Positions 1-9,381 of a stretch of DNA of 16,375 nt are shown here, one piece after another. Source of the DNA: Smittium culicis (lineage: Eukaryota; Kickxellomycota; Harpellomycetes; Harpellales; Legeriomycetaceae). The DNA lies in contig LSSN01002466.1 in NCBI GenBank assembly GCA_001970855.1, positions 1 through 16,375 on the forward strand, written 5' to 3'. Below the pieces are notes generated by a model. The model was not told where the DNA came from. It saw only the letters and a program-made list of their open reading frames with translations, and did no database searches. Position 1 is the first letter of the stretch. Every line of letters starts with the position of its first letter. A program made the position numbers and the translations under genes.

Positions 1-780
1 TTTTTTATTAATTTTTTTTTTAGGCATTAGATTTTTTATTTAATTCCGTTCATCTATTCATATATTTATTATATATATATAATTTTCGTTTATACTATCC
101 ATTTTTAGCTTTATTGTTATAAAATCGATTTAAATTAATGTAAATTTATTTATTAAAAGTGGATTAAGCCATTTTCATATTGCAAAATGTGCAATTTACT
201 TTTGAATTTCAATGGTTATGAATAAGATAGTGGTGGTTTATACACTGATAATACGTGTATAAATAATTTAATATTTAAGCAAAATTTCTATTAGCCATGC
301 TAACGGATGTTCAACAACCAGTATAAATCCTTGATGTAGACCGAAACTTTAACAATTTAAAATTAGCAATTTTTACGATTAAATTTATGGATTAGTGAAT
401 TCTGGAGAGATAAAGTCATCGATGAAAATTTTTTGCTTACTGTTGTATAAGTGTCGATACAGCATTATTTACCGTATAGTAACTAAGATCTACGAGAAAA
501 AATGACTTACAGAATAGCCCTTTGGTTAGATTATTGAGTCCTGTGTCTTTCATACAACACTTACGATACTACAAAAAATAAAATTCTTTTATCTATATAA
601 AAGCTTGCCTAAAATATGTGTTTATACATATATAAAACATATGGGTAAGAATGCCAAAAACTTTTAAAATAGCTCTTATAGCCGTAAGGGCTTTGATTAG
701 GCAAAGGGGGCGGGGGGATAAGAAATTTGTGACTGAAAGAAATTTTTTAGTTTATTTGAATTATTATAATAATTTTTTTA
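1..780. other. AT-rich spacer, no gene seen
   Basis: No reading frame of useful length, RNA gene or repeat array was recognised here. The stretch is dominated by A/T runs. One conspicuous exception is a G-rich run at about 703-718 (five G, one C, six G), a single short tract with no partner tracts nearby. Confidence 0.5.
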
Positions 781-812
781 TATGACTATTATTTTAAGTT
801 ATCTAATTAAAT

Positions 813-842
813 CCTGGTAAAACTTCTGGTAAAACTTCTGGT
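813..842 (+). repeat. Short 12-bp direct duplication
   Basis: The unit AAAACTTCTGGT occurs twice back to back at 819-830 and 831-842, preceded by a partial unit CTGGT. It lies at the upstream, poorly conserved edge of the left arm of the inverted repeat pair. It looks like a local replication-slippage duplication inside an old transposon fragment. Confidence 0.6.
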
Positions 843-940
843 CAAGCCTCTTCTACCGAATATAAAGATTTTATTCTAAAATCTATTGGCTATCTATAGA
901 AACACATATTTTTTTAAATATTTACCTATTGTATAATTGG

Positions 941-1177
941 GGGATTCTGAGCTAAGAGAGCACTTTGGTGCAGTTTAATTTTATTGGCCTGAACAATCGC
1001 TTATTGCTATTATTATTGGCGGAATTGAAAAGGTATTTTGGTTTTTCTATTTCTTCGTTTCATTAAAAAAATTTTATTTGTTAAAAAAGTAAATTATTCA
1101 TATCATTGGTCATTAATTTTCTATGTGGTTTTTTACACTGTAAATCTTTTCAATATAAAATGAGTTCATAAAGAATC
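941..1177 (+). pseudogene. Left arm of inverted repeat pair; decayed transposase-like coding fragment
   Basis: This segment is clearly similar to the reverse complement of 3283-3527. Shared blocks include GATTCTGA, AGAGAGCACTTTG, TGCAGTTTAAT, TATTGGCCTG, TATTATTGGCGGA and TAAAAAAGTAAA, in order and at similar spacing. Both copies keep one reading frame in register: here GDSELREHFGAV, a stop, then YWP, IIGG and FWFFYFFVSLKKFYLLKK. Each copy carries several stops and frame slips, so neither makes protein. The aromatic-rich FF-FF...YLLKK stretch resembles the part of piggyBac-type transposases just after the catalytic core, where FFHLLD..N.YILYK-like sequence is usual. That family assignment is tentative. 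Weaker similarity to the other arm continues upstream to about 830. The homology itself is much safer than the family name. Confidence 0.55.
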
Positions 1178-2838
1178 TCATAATTTATAAAACTATGAAA
1201 ACATTTAAAGTTCTTTTTTAGAGAAAATTTGACTCTTGAAAGGGTTAAACAATTTAGCCAGTAGCACCACCTATTAATATTATTAAATGAAATTCCACGA
1301 TTAAAAATTCCTCTCATTATAAGAGTCTCCCATATAAAAACCAATTGGCTTTTATAGGAAAGAGTTTTCTAATCGCAAATCAATAAAAGTAACATTTTTA
1401 TGAACTCAATTTGCTACATCATACATGTTACTAAAATTTAATTTTTTTTTAAAAAAAAGTGTCTTGTACGAATTATAACGGTAACATATAAAAAGCTTTG
1501 TGGAAATTTATTTGGCAGAGTATTGAAGCTATTAATCAATAATTTATCTAAGAAAGTAATCTTGGTGTAATTATTACTAAAAAGAATAAAATTAATCAAT
1601 AAAATTTTATAATTTAATATAAAACTAGTATGCTATTAGAATTTAAAAAATTAAAAATAAAAGATTACCTTTCAAAAGAATTCCAATTGTGCAAGGAACT
1701 TGGATTTATTTTCCAAAATGTCAACTTTTTTTGAGCGTACTGTCTATTTTCTAATAGCGATAACGCTTCATACATAATTTTGGCTTTTTATAAAACTAGT
1801 AATTATCAAATACAAGTCGAATTAAATAAATGATTTTTACTAATTGGTACAAGTAAAAAAATACTTTCCAGAAAAAAATAGGCGTTTTTTCTTTGGGTAT
1901 CCTGTTTTTGGTGATATAAGCTAAGGATCAGTATTTCACTAAAGTTATTTTTCATCATGATTTTTATAAAAATATTTTGGTACCCAAGAAAATATTGGTT
2001 AGTCATAATTATAATTCGTCTAATTATATTAATATTCCGACGTTTTTCTATGAAGGGTAATATGGTGGAGTGAAATTTTTCCTGTTATAATTTTTTTACT
2101 TATCATCTTTATTATTATTTATATATTTTTTTACATAATGTATCAAATGAATAATCTGTTACGTCCAATAGCTTTACTTATTTGACGTAAGCAAATGGAG
2201 TTCCTAAGAAAAAATGTTTCGTCTCGCCTATGAATATCCCAAATGTATGTTTAGCTTTACTTAATAACTTTCCAATCACTAGATATTAGCATTTATACAG
2301 AACTGATGATAATTTCTACCAAAAAAAAAACAATATTGTTATGTTTTAAGACTTGAATGGCTAATACAAATTTTATTAATTTTAGTAATTTATAAGTAGA
2401 AATTTCCCTTTCGCCCAATAATGCACGTATATTAGGATATAAATAAATTCAGATTTTTATCACACTCAAAAATATTAACTTGTATGTCATCGATTTTAAA
2501 GTGATTTACTCTTCAATCCCTGAAAAAATTCTATTGTTGCTTTTTTGGCTAAAATTTAAAGATATAATACTTATTTCATAAGATCTGAGGCTATTTAGTT
2601 GAAAAAACAGTTCTATTGTTATATAATGCATGGAAAGAATTCCAAAAAATGTGAAAGTCCTTAATACAGTTAGTATCTAAAAATTGATTTGATATAATTT
2701 CATTTTTTTATTACTTTTTAAATTCAAAACTTTTATAAAAAGTGAATATTCTAAATTGGTAGTTATATTGATTATACATTTCTATTTGATTATTAATACC
2801 AATTTTAAATAAATTTAGGTAGCTTTTTTATTTTAGCT
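1178..2838. other. AT-rich spacer between inverted arms, no gene seen
   Basis: The open frames here are short (about 64 and 66 codons on the minus strand), have no recognisable motif, and are of a length expected by chance in DNA this AT-rich. At 1235-1248 the sequence CTTGAAAGGGTTAA resembles the right terminus of the TTAA MITE family, but no matching left end was found. Nothing else was recognised. Confidence 0.4.
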
Positions 2839-3035
2839 TTAACCCTTTTCCGTCCAACACTCTTTAAAAAAATCAATTTATTGATTCGTATATGATTTAT
2901 AAGTATATTTATTATTTGCTGCTATTCTACAGCTAACAAATAACTCTAAAGATCTCGGAATTATGTTACATTTTATGAATCTAATTTGCTAAATTTGGTA
3001 GATCAATAAAGGTCTACCACCCATGAAAGGGTTAA
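2839..3035 (+). mobile_element. MITE copy 1, TTAA-flanked (piggyBac-type ends)
   Basis: This 197-bp non-coding element starts and ends with TTAA. Its inverted termini are TTAACCCTTT on the left and AAAGGGTTAA on the right. The left end continues into CACTCTTTAAAAAAATC and TTGATTCGT, blocks that recur in three other places in the window. The TTAA target duplication followed by CCC is the established signature of the piggyBac superfamily. The element has no open frame, so it would have to be moved in trans by a transposase encoded elsewhere. This copy has the best preserved termini and is used here as the reference for orientation. Confidence 0.75.
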
Positions 3036-3282
3036 GGATAACTTGTTTAGGTGACTATGAGTGAAAGAATCATTTTAGATTTTAATTAGTTACTGTGCAA
3101 AAAAATGTAAAAGCTGGTATCTCCAATAAAAATCGCTTTAAATTGTTAGCCAATGAATATTAGACAAATAGTTACAGTATTTATTTAACCAATAGCATGG
3201 TCACTTAATATGCAATTGAACTAAGTACAAAACTGTAACTTAGTGACACCTTAATTCAGTATCAAGTTTTTTGGTATATTTG

Positions 3283-3600
3283 GGCAATTCTTTATGAAGT
3301 GGTCATTTTATAGTGTAAAGAGTTTCAGTGTATAAAATCGCATAAAAAATAAACGTCCAATGAGTAAAATAGTTTACTTTTTTAGCAAATAAAAATTTTA
3401 AATTGTAACGAATAAATGAAAAAATCAAAATGCCTTTTTTGCTCCGCCAATAATACTTACAAAAAGTGCTTTTACAGGCCAATAACATTAAACTGCAACA
3501 AAGTGCTCTCTTCGTTCAGAATCTCCCATTTTGCTAGCTAAAAATAATAATAAATCGATCTTGAAAAAGCTTGGTAAAGAGGCTAATTTACGAGATTTAA
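3283..3600 (-). pseudogene. Right arm of inverted repeat pair; decayed transposase-like coding fragment
   Basis: On the minus strand this is the partner of 941-1177. Similarity is strong over 3283-3527 and weaker to about 3600. The minus-strand frame reads through MQTIKSRKLASLPSFF and MGDSERREHFVAV before its first stop. It continues past stops as AFxFFHLFVTIxNFYLLKK. A neighbouring frame then gives KKVNYFTHWTFIFYAIL, an open stretch of 61 codons. In piggyBac-type transposases an FFHL..N.YLLYK segment is followed by a TH..FR motif, and the order here is similar. The match needs a frameshift and is by eye only, so the family is a guess. A codon read as Trp in the left arm is TGA here, as expected for independent decay. 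The arms are separated by about 2.1 kb and point towards each other. Confidence 0.55.
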
Positions 3601-4030
3601 TTGTCTGCATTTTCATTATACTATCTAATGATTCACTCTTTAATTTTTATATGCCATTTATCAAATCAGAGTTCGTTTAGTCACAATTGGTACGGCTTAA
3701 AAAATTGGATTGGTATTTTTAAACTTATAAATTTTTGTTAATGGTATTATAGGCTTTGTTGAATCTAATGTTATTTATAACATCGTGAAATTATAAATTT
3801 CAAAAATGTGTTCTATTAATATAGTATGAATTCAATACATTTTTAACACTGGGGTTAAAGATATTTTTAATTTTTTTTTTTTCAAAAGAAACTTTTAGGC
3901 TTCAATTTTTAATTAAAAATAAAGATATAAATCATATATATATTGATAAGCTCTAAAGATAACGTAAAGTAAAAGATATACTTTTTTTTTCCCAAAATTC
4001 ACCTTGAATCAAGTTATCGTTTTATCCTGT
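3601..4030. other. AT-rich spacer upstream of the secreted protein gene
   Basis: No gene or repeat was recognised. T-runs at about 3869-3882 and 3980-3991 precede the small gene and could form part of a poly(dT) promoter region, but there is no direct support for that. Confidence 0.35.
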
Positions 4031-4034
4031 TTTT

Positions 4035-4042
4035 TATATTTA
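4035..4042 (+). promoter_or_regulatory. Possible TATA-like element of the secreted protein gene
   Basis: TATATTTA lies 21-28 bp ahead of the ATG at 4063 and follows a T-run. In DNA this AT-rich such matches are common, so only its position gives it weight. Confidence 0.2.
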
Positions 4043-4062
4043 AACTGAAATAGCTGAATAAA

Positions 4063-4416
4063 ATGGTCAAAATTCACACGATAGTCTTCATCCTTCTTAT
4101 GAAAATAATGATATGTAGCTCTGCAGCTATCCCATACACATTATTGACTTTCTTCAGGAATCCAGGATTTTCAGGTAAAATTGGCGACGTTTTACCTGCT
4201 CCTAACACTTGTTATAAAATACCAGAATTCAAATCCGTCAAATTTTCAGGCGCCAAAGTAGGAATAATACTGATGTCTGAAACCAGTAAATGTGGCGATG
4301 CCAAAAAACTTAGGTACTTAGCTCTCACAAATGAAATAAGAGATACTACTTTAGAAGACGGGGGAAGTTTTACCTCATTTAAATGGGTCTTGAACAAAAA
4401 ATTTCCTTTCTATTAG
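4063..4416 (+). CDS. Small secreted protein, beta/gamma-crystallin-like (putative)
   Basis: The product is 117 residues and probably secreted. Residues 1-22 form a classical signal peptide: basic start MVKIH, hydrophobic core TIVFILLMKIMIC, then small residues SSAA before the likely cleavage site. The mature part of about 95 residues has exactly two cysteines, C50 and C77, which could form one disulphide. F31-RNPG-F36-S-G38 fits the F/Y-x4-F/Y-x-G start of a beta/gamma-crystallin Greek-key motif. The following FKSVKFSGAKVGIIL resembles the next strands of that fold. Small secreted proteins of this general shape are common in early-diverging fungi, and their roles are mostly unknown. The start is the first ATG of the frame, with A at -3 and G at +4. 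The frame is intact, without introns, and ends in TAG. An AATAAA lies at 4605-4610. No neighbouring gene shares an operon or pathway with it. The crystallin-like reading is moderate; secretion is more secure. Confidence 0.72.
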   Translation: MVKIHTIVFILLMKIMICSSAAIPYTLLTFFRNPGFSGKIGDVLPAPNTCYKIPEFKSVKFSGAKVGIILMSETSKCGDAKKLRYLALTNEIRDTTLEDGGSFTSFKWVLNKKFPFY

Positions 4417-6905
4417 TTTTCTTTTTTTCTATTCAACATTGATACAAGAACACATAATATTGATTTATGATAAAATCATAGCTCAAATGAATGATCGGAT
4501 ATTCAAAAAAACATCTGCGTATGGTATTGACATGTATTATTTAGAAATCTTATGTTTTATAGCTACAATATAAGCTATAGCCCTTTTAATATTGTTATTT
4601 AGAGAATAAATCCATAATTTGATTTTAATTTGATTTATTAGTTTATAATATATTTTCTTTCTTTATATTACATGCTTTCGATAACCAAAATTTATGTGAA
4701 AGATAAACATATTTTTATCTTCAAAAAAAAAATAAATAAATAGACGCTAATAAAATAATAATATGAAAAGTGCTATTAGCTCTTCTGATGGGCTTAGTTC
4801 AGCAGAATTTTAAAAGCATCCATTGAACAATATCCGATAGAATATACTCTACTTAGAGGTTGGAAGAAGCGAAAAGAAAAATTTTAGCATTTTTTTTTCA
4901 CAGTTTTTTATATTATAAAACACATGTTTTGTTCTGTGGCATTTAAATGTTCATTCCAAGCGATATTAAACATTAGAACTTCCTTATAAAAAAATTATAT
5001 ATTTTTTAGCATCCATAAATTTGCTAAAATTAATGTCTTAATAAAAAAATTCGATTTAAATAACTGAATATTGCTAATATTGTTAATATAACTCTGAATC
5101 CCAGTTTCAAGGATCTAATTTAATTAATTATAGACACTATCAAACAATCGTATCATATTTCTGTGACATCTTCAAAATAAATTACAATTCAAACGAAATC
5201 AATTTACAGTGATTGTAGAGTTGTTCAAAGTTATTCAATGAATTAAATAATCCATCTTATATTATTAAAAATTAATCAAACCAGTTCTTCATGTATATTT
5301 GCAAAATATAGAATATACATTAAAATCAATTTCTCTATTTCAGGACTTCATTTAGTTTGTTTTTTTACACTTGGATGTTTTTATCAAGAATCTCTAAACA
5401 AAAAATAATTTTATATCGAATAACCTTACTAATAAATTCTAGTTCTGATTTTCATAAGTAGCTTTTTCTTTAATTGATGAAATACCAGGAGCTATTTAGA
5501 AAACTAAAATTTATCGAATTCATTAAAAATTTTGGGAGTTTTTTAGGCAAAGTGGAACTATTTTTTCTTAATTATTTATTTTAATGATGATTAGATAAAA
5601 AATATTGGCTGTAGCTGTAATTTTATTAGAATTTATTTTCTAGTAGGATATAAAAATAAAGGTAAGATGATGAGTATGGGGAAATTAGCAAAAGTTTTAA
5701 TCCTCGAATAAATTAAATATGCTTGCATATAGTTTAGTATCATTAATTAATGCATTTAATCCAAAATATGTTTTTTCAGTTATCAATTCATAATAAAAAG
5801 CTAACATATAGAGTTTTTTTATCTTCAGCAGTGTAAATAATCAAATAGAAACTTATAAAAGGCTTATTTTTATTTTAAATCCCTTTTTTTTGGAAAAGGG
5901 AACTATATAAAATACTATAACCAAACTTTAATTTTATGTTGCAGTAAATTAAGTATTTTATTAACTCAAAAATTCAAGTAAAATATCGCCTAAATGTTCT
6001 TGAAAGCTCTTGCTGTCTATTTTGATTAAGAGCATGAGAATATCTTAATCAATTGACTTCAAAATTATAGCTTCATAGCTATAGCGCTTCAACATTTAAA
6101 AAAATAAATTAGATTCGAATTTTTGGGTAGATTTTTAGTAATACACTTAAAAATAGAATATCCATCTTCGAGTACTGTTTTTTCTTTACCGCTTTACCAG
6201 TTTGGAAATAAATAGTTTGGATAAATATTAGTTCTAGTTAAACTATATATTTTATTAAATTTAATAACTTCAGTAAATTTTACTACTCAAACTCTTCATT
6301 TTTTTTGAAATCGGATTATTTAAAAATAGATTAAATAGATAACTTCAAGAGTTCAAAAATTACCAGTTGCATCAAAAAGGGTAAAACTTGAGGTATGTTT
6401 CTTAATTAGTATATTATATAAATAATAATTACTCTAAAGGATCTTTAATTTGTTTTTTTGACTTTAAAATAAAAAATAATTATTTACATAGGCTCCTTCC
6501 CTTGCTCCCATTTTCTTATGATTTTATAATTGTTTTGGATATTCTTTTTTGGTATTTATAATTTTTTTGAATAGAATTTGTTATTAATATTCTCAAAATT
6601 TGGACTTATTTTTTAAAAAAAAAAAAACTATTGAAATATATTCGAATGTGGCAGTAAATTTGTTTAATTATTAATTTCTAAAAATTTTAACAAATGAAAT
6701 GACTCGATATTTTAATTCTGCATATTTTTAGATACTCAAGCATATTCTTATATTTTCTATTTATACTTGTCAATAGATAACTGAATCTATTCTTAGTTTT
6801 TAAAACTGAACTATAAATAGTTTTTGGTATATTCTAATTTCTTAATTTGTTCCTCAATTGAGAAAAATTCAATCACTAAAGTGTTAAATCGGATTAAAAA
6901 GGGGT
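4417..6905. other. Long AT-rich intergenic region, no gene seen
   Basis: About 2.5 kb of sequence near 20% GC holds no frame of useful length, no RNA gene and no member of the MITE family. A short hairpin at about 5881-5901 (CCCTTTT paired with AAAAGGG) is the only local structure noticed. Confidence 0.45.
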
Positions 6906-7052
6906 TTAACCTTTTCCCAAACAACACTCTTTAAAAAAACCAATTTATTGATTCATTAATAGATTATAGGCAAATTTATTATTTGATACTATAAAACCAT
7001 TAATGAATCAATAAGTTGGTTTTTTTAAAGGCCGTCGCATAGGAAAGGTTAA
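6906..7052 (+). mobile_element. MITE copy 2, short foldback form
   Basis: This is a 147-bp TTAA-bounded relative of copy 1, about 50 bp shorter. It begins TTAACCTTTTCC and ends GGAAAGGTTAA. Its two halves are nearly perfect inverted repeats. The block CTTTAAAAAAACCAATTTATT followed by GATTCATTAAT on the left matches the reverse complement of the right half with one mismatch over about 27 bp. Single-stranded DNA or RNA from it would fold into a long hairpin with a loop of roughly 25-45 nt. The left half shares CAACACTCTTTAAA and ATTTATTGATTC with copy 1. It may be a derivative in which one end replaced the other. Confidence 0.7.
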
Positions 7053-8800
7053 TGATACTAAACTAATAAATAAATAAAAATCGAATAATCAAGGTTACAT
7101 AGGATGATTTATCACAGTCAAATTTATGCGAAAATGAATTTCTGACTCTTAAAATAAAATTTTTAGGTATAATTTTCAATAGAATAAAGTAATTTAAAAA
7201 AATGATTCGTAAAAAGCTTATTCCAAAAAAATATAATAAATTGAAGCTGATATATTGTATGTTATATATAGATCGAAATACTTAAAATCGTTATTAATCG
7301 ATAAATTTGTTTATTTTAAAGATTAAATGGTCTTGGAAAAGTTTTTAATGTTTAGATCCTAAAATAATAAGCCAAAAATAATTACAGAGTAAAAACCCCA
7401 ATAAAAATGTAAATAAAATGTGTTTATTAAAATCGAAATTTCTTCTTGAAGCTATGAGAGCAGTTTCGGGCAGATATTTTTGTTTTTGAATTAATCTGAA
7501 CTACAAATTACATCTGAAAAATTTATATTCAAACACACGCACACAAAAAATTAATCCAGTAAATACCCAAATGGAAGCTAGTAGCTATTTTATTTGTTTA
7601 TGAAATGGCTATTTTGGTACTTTCAGGAAAACTTTATCGAAAATCATATTTTTTTAGATTAGTAGTAGAAAATGTTATACTATGAAAATTTTAAGGCTAA
7701 AAAAACCCTGATCAAGTAAATAAAACACGCATCAATTAAAACCTCTTTGATAATTATTTGGATTTTCGGTAAGACACTTGCTATCAAAAACTATCTTTAA
7801 TTGTTAGTATAGGGGGAAAAAAAAATCCAAAGTATAATTGAATTATAGAAAAATATATGATATATATTGGTAAAAACAAAAATTATAAAGTTAAGAGCTG
7901 TTGGTCATTAAATTTTATCTAGCTTTTGAGGAGTGCTCTTTAGATATATTCTTTTTCAAACTATTTTTTGGGGGTCTTTAGGCGACCAAAAAAAATTAAA
8001 CAAGATGATTAGATATTCTCTTTAGCTTTTCGTAATTTTATAATAGTGTCAGATTTCTAATTGCCTAGCAGATTATAAATTTAATTTTTGGCAGGGTTGG
8101 ATTTAATTGGTTATTATTTTTGGATGCTTAACTCAAAGATTTATTTAAAATACCTACTAAGGAGGCTACTTAGTAAAAGTAAGATAAATAATAATTATTA
8201 TATTTAAAAGTTTAAATGTTTTCAGAGATGATATTTAAAAAGGAATATTAAGTTCAAGTTCAAAAGTAAGTTTTTATAACAAAATTTAGCTATTGAAATT
8301 CAAAAGGTTGTATTACTTTCAGTAATTACCGGATTAGTTCAAAAGTGGCTCCCCCTTTCATAGGAAAGTTGGGTTATGGTTAATGTATATTTTTTGTTCG
8401 CCTTATTATTTTTTGTTGTTTTTTCTTTATTATTTGTCCTAGGTAAGCGGTCTAAATATAGGCAAAGTAATTTGAAAGATTACTAAATATTTATTGATTT
8501 ACTAAATAATATCAAGGTAAGTTATCCATCTCAACTCATTAGTGAAAATGGTCTGGTGCTAACAAATAGGAATTTTACCAAAATAAAAAAAATTATTGCA
8601 AGTTTTTTAACGTATCTTCCCAAGACATATTTATACCTTTTAAATGTACTCTAACACTGTTGGAATAAACTCGGATACTGGGAGATATAAACTTAAGCTC
8701 GAATTTTTTAAATGGATCCGCCATCTGAATTGGATCATGTATAACAAATTATTTTTTAAGAGTCGCATTTATATGCAAAGTATTATTAAAATTTATATCC
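7053..8800. other. AT-rich intergenic region, no gene seen
   Basis: No open frame, RNA gene or repeat copy could be supported. A short palindrome CTTTC-ATA-GGAAAG at about 8354-8367 resembles MITE terminal sequence, but no element could be traced around it. Confidence 0.4.
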
Positions 8801-8998
8801 TTAAGTCTCTCTAGGGCTGGTAGATTGATATTAATATATTAGATCTAGCAAAATACGTTCAATAAAAAAGTAGTTAATTTGAGACTCATTCAATTATTGG
8901 CTTTTAAAAGAGTAGCAGCAAATAATAAACTTACTTATAATTCATAAACAAGTCAGTAGATTAATTTTTTCAAAGAGTTTTGGGTGGGAAAGATATAA
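8801..8998 (-). mobile_element. MITE copy 3, reverse orientation, degraded ends
   Basis: This 198-bp copy lies in the opposite orientation to copy 1. Read on the + strand it starts TTAAGTCTCTCTAGGG and carries CTGGTAGATTGAT and AGCAGCAAATAATAAA. The latter is the reverse complement of the interior of copy 1. It ends in CAAAGAGTTTTGGGTGGGAA, aligned without gaps to the reverse complement of the left end of copy 1. The first TTAA is intact and the second has become ATAA. It is clearly older or less constrained than copy 1, which has the same length within 1 bp. Confidence 0.68.
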
Positions 8999-9381
8999 TT
9001 AATAAATCAATTAAAAATAAATAGAAATTAAAAAGTTGGCTATATAAATATATCTAAAAATATTTGGTGTTTTTATTTACAGAATTGAATGTATGACAAA
9101 AAAACTTATATCACTTTAATATATTCAAGAATTTTTAGTTATAAATAAGAGTCGTAAATGCAGGTTTGAAAAAATTCTTCATGATACATCAGCTAATTTA
9201 TGTGTGGCTTAGATACGAGAAAATAGTTTCGAAATACGTAATGAGGTTTAATGAAAGCGAGATTAGAAAGATAAGCTTCGCTTTTGAGGAATGCAATAAA
9301 TTATATAGGTATTGATACAGTAGAATGCATATGGTTCAATGTAAGAGTTTCTTTTCAATCATAAAGTTGCCTATATTATAG
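8999..9381. other. Spacer 3' of the 789-residue gene, with a short open stretch
   Basis: The 3' flank of the minus-strand gene lies here. At 9181-9315 on the + strand an uninterrupted 44-codon frame begins MIHQLIYVWLRYEK and ends FEECNKLYRY. The open frame extends upstream without an ATG to about 9145. Its base composition is richer in GC than the surrounding spacer. It has no recognised motif and could be a remnant of an older gene or chance. Confidence 0.3.

Noticed and set aside
1150..2006. Minus-strand frames of 64 and 66 codons (1150-1344, 1806-2006)
   Set aside because: Short, AT-driven composition and no motif. The first overlaps the edge of the decayed left arm on the other strand.
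4212..4397. 61-codon minus-strand frame
   Set aside because: Antisense shadow of the secreted protein gene at 4063-4416.
5881..5901. CCCTTTT/AAAAGGG hairpin as a fifth MITE or terminator
   Set aside because: The stem is only about seven pairs, with no TTAA ends and none of the family's interior blocks.
8350..8376. CTTTCATAGGAAAG near GGGTTA as a MITE fragment
   Set aside because: Only a short palindrome matches the termini, and no interior family sequence is found on either side.
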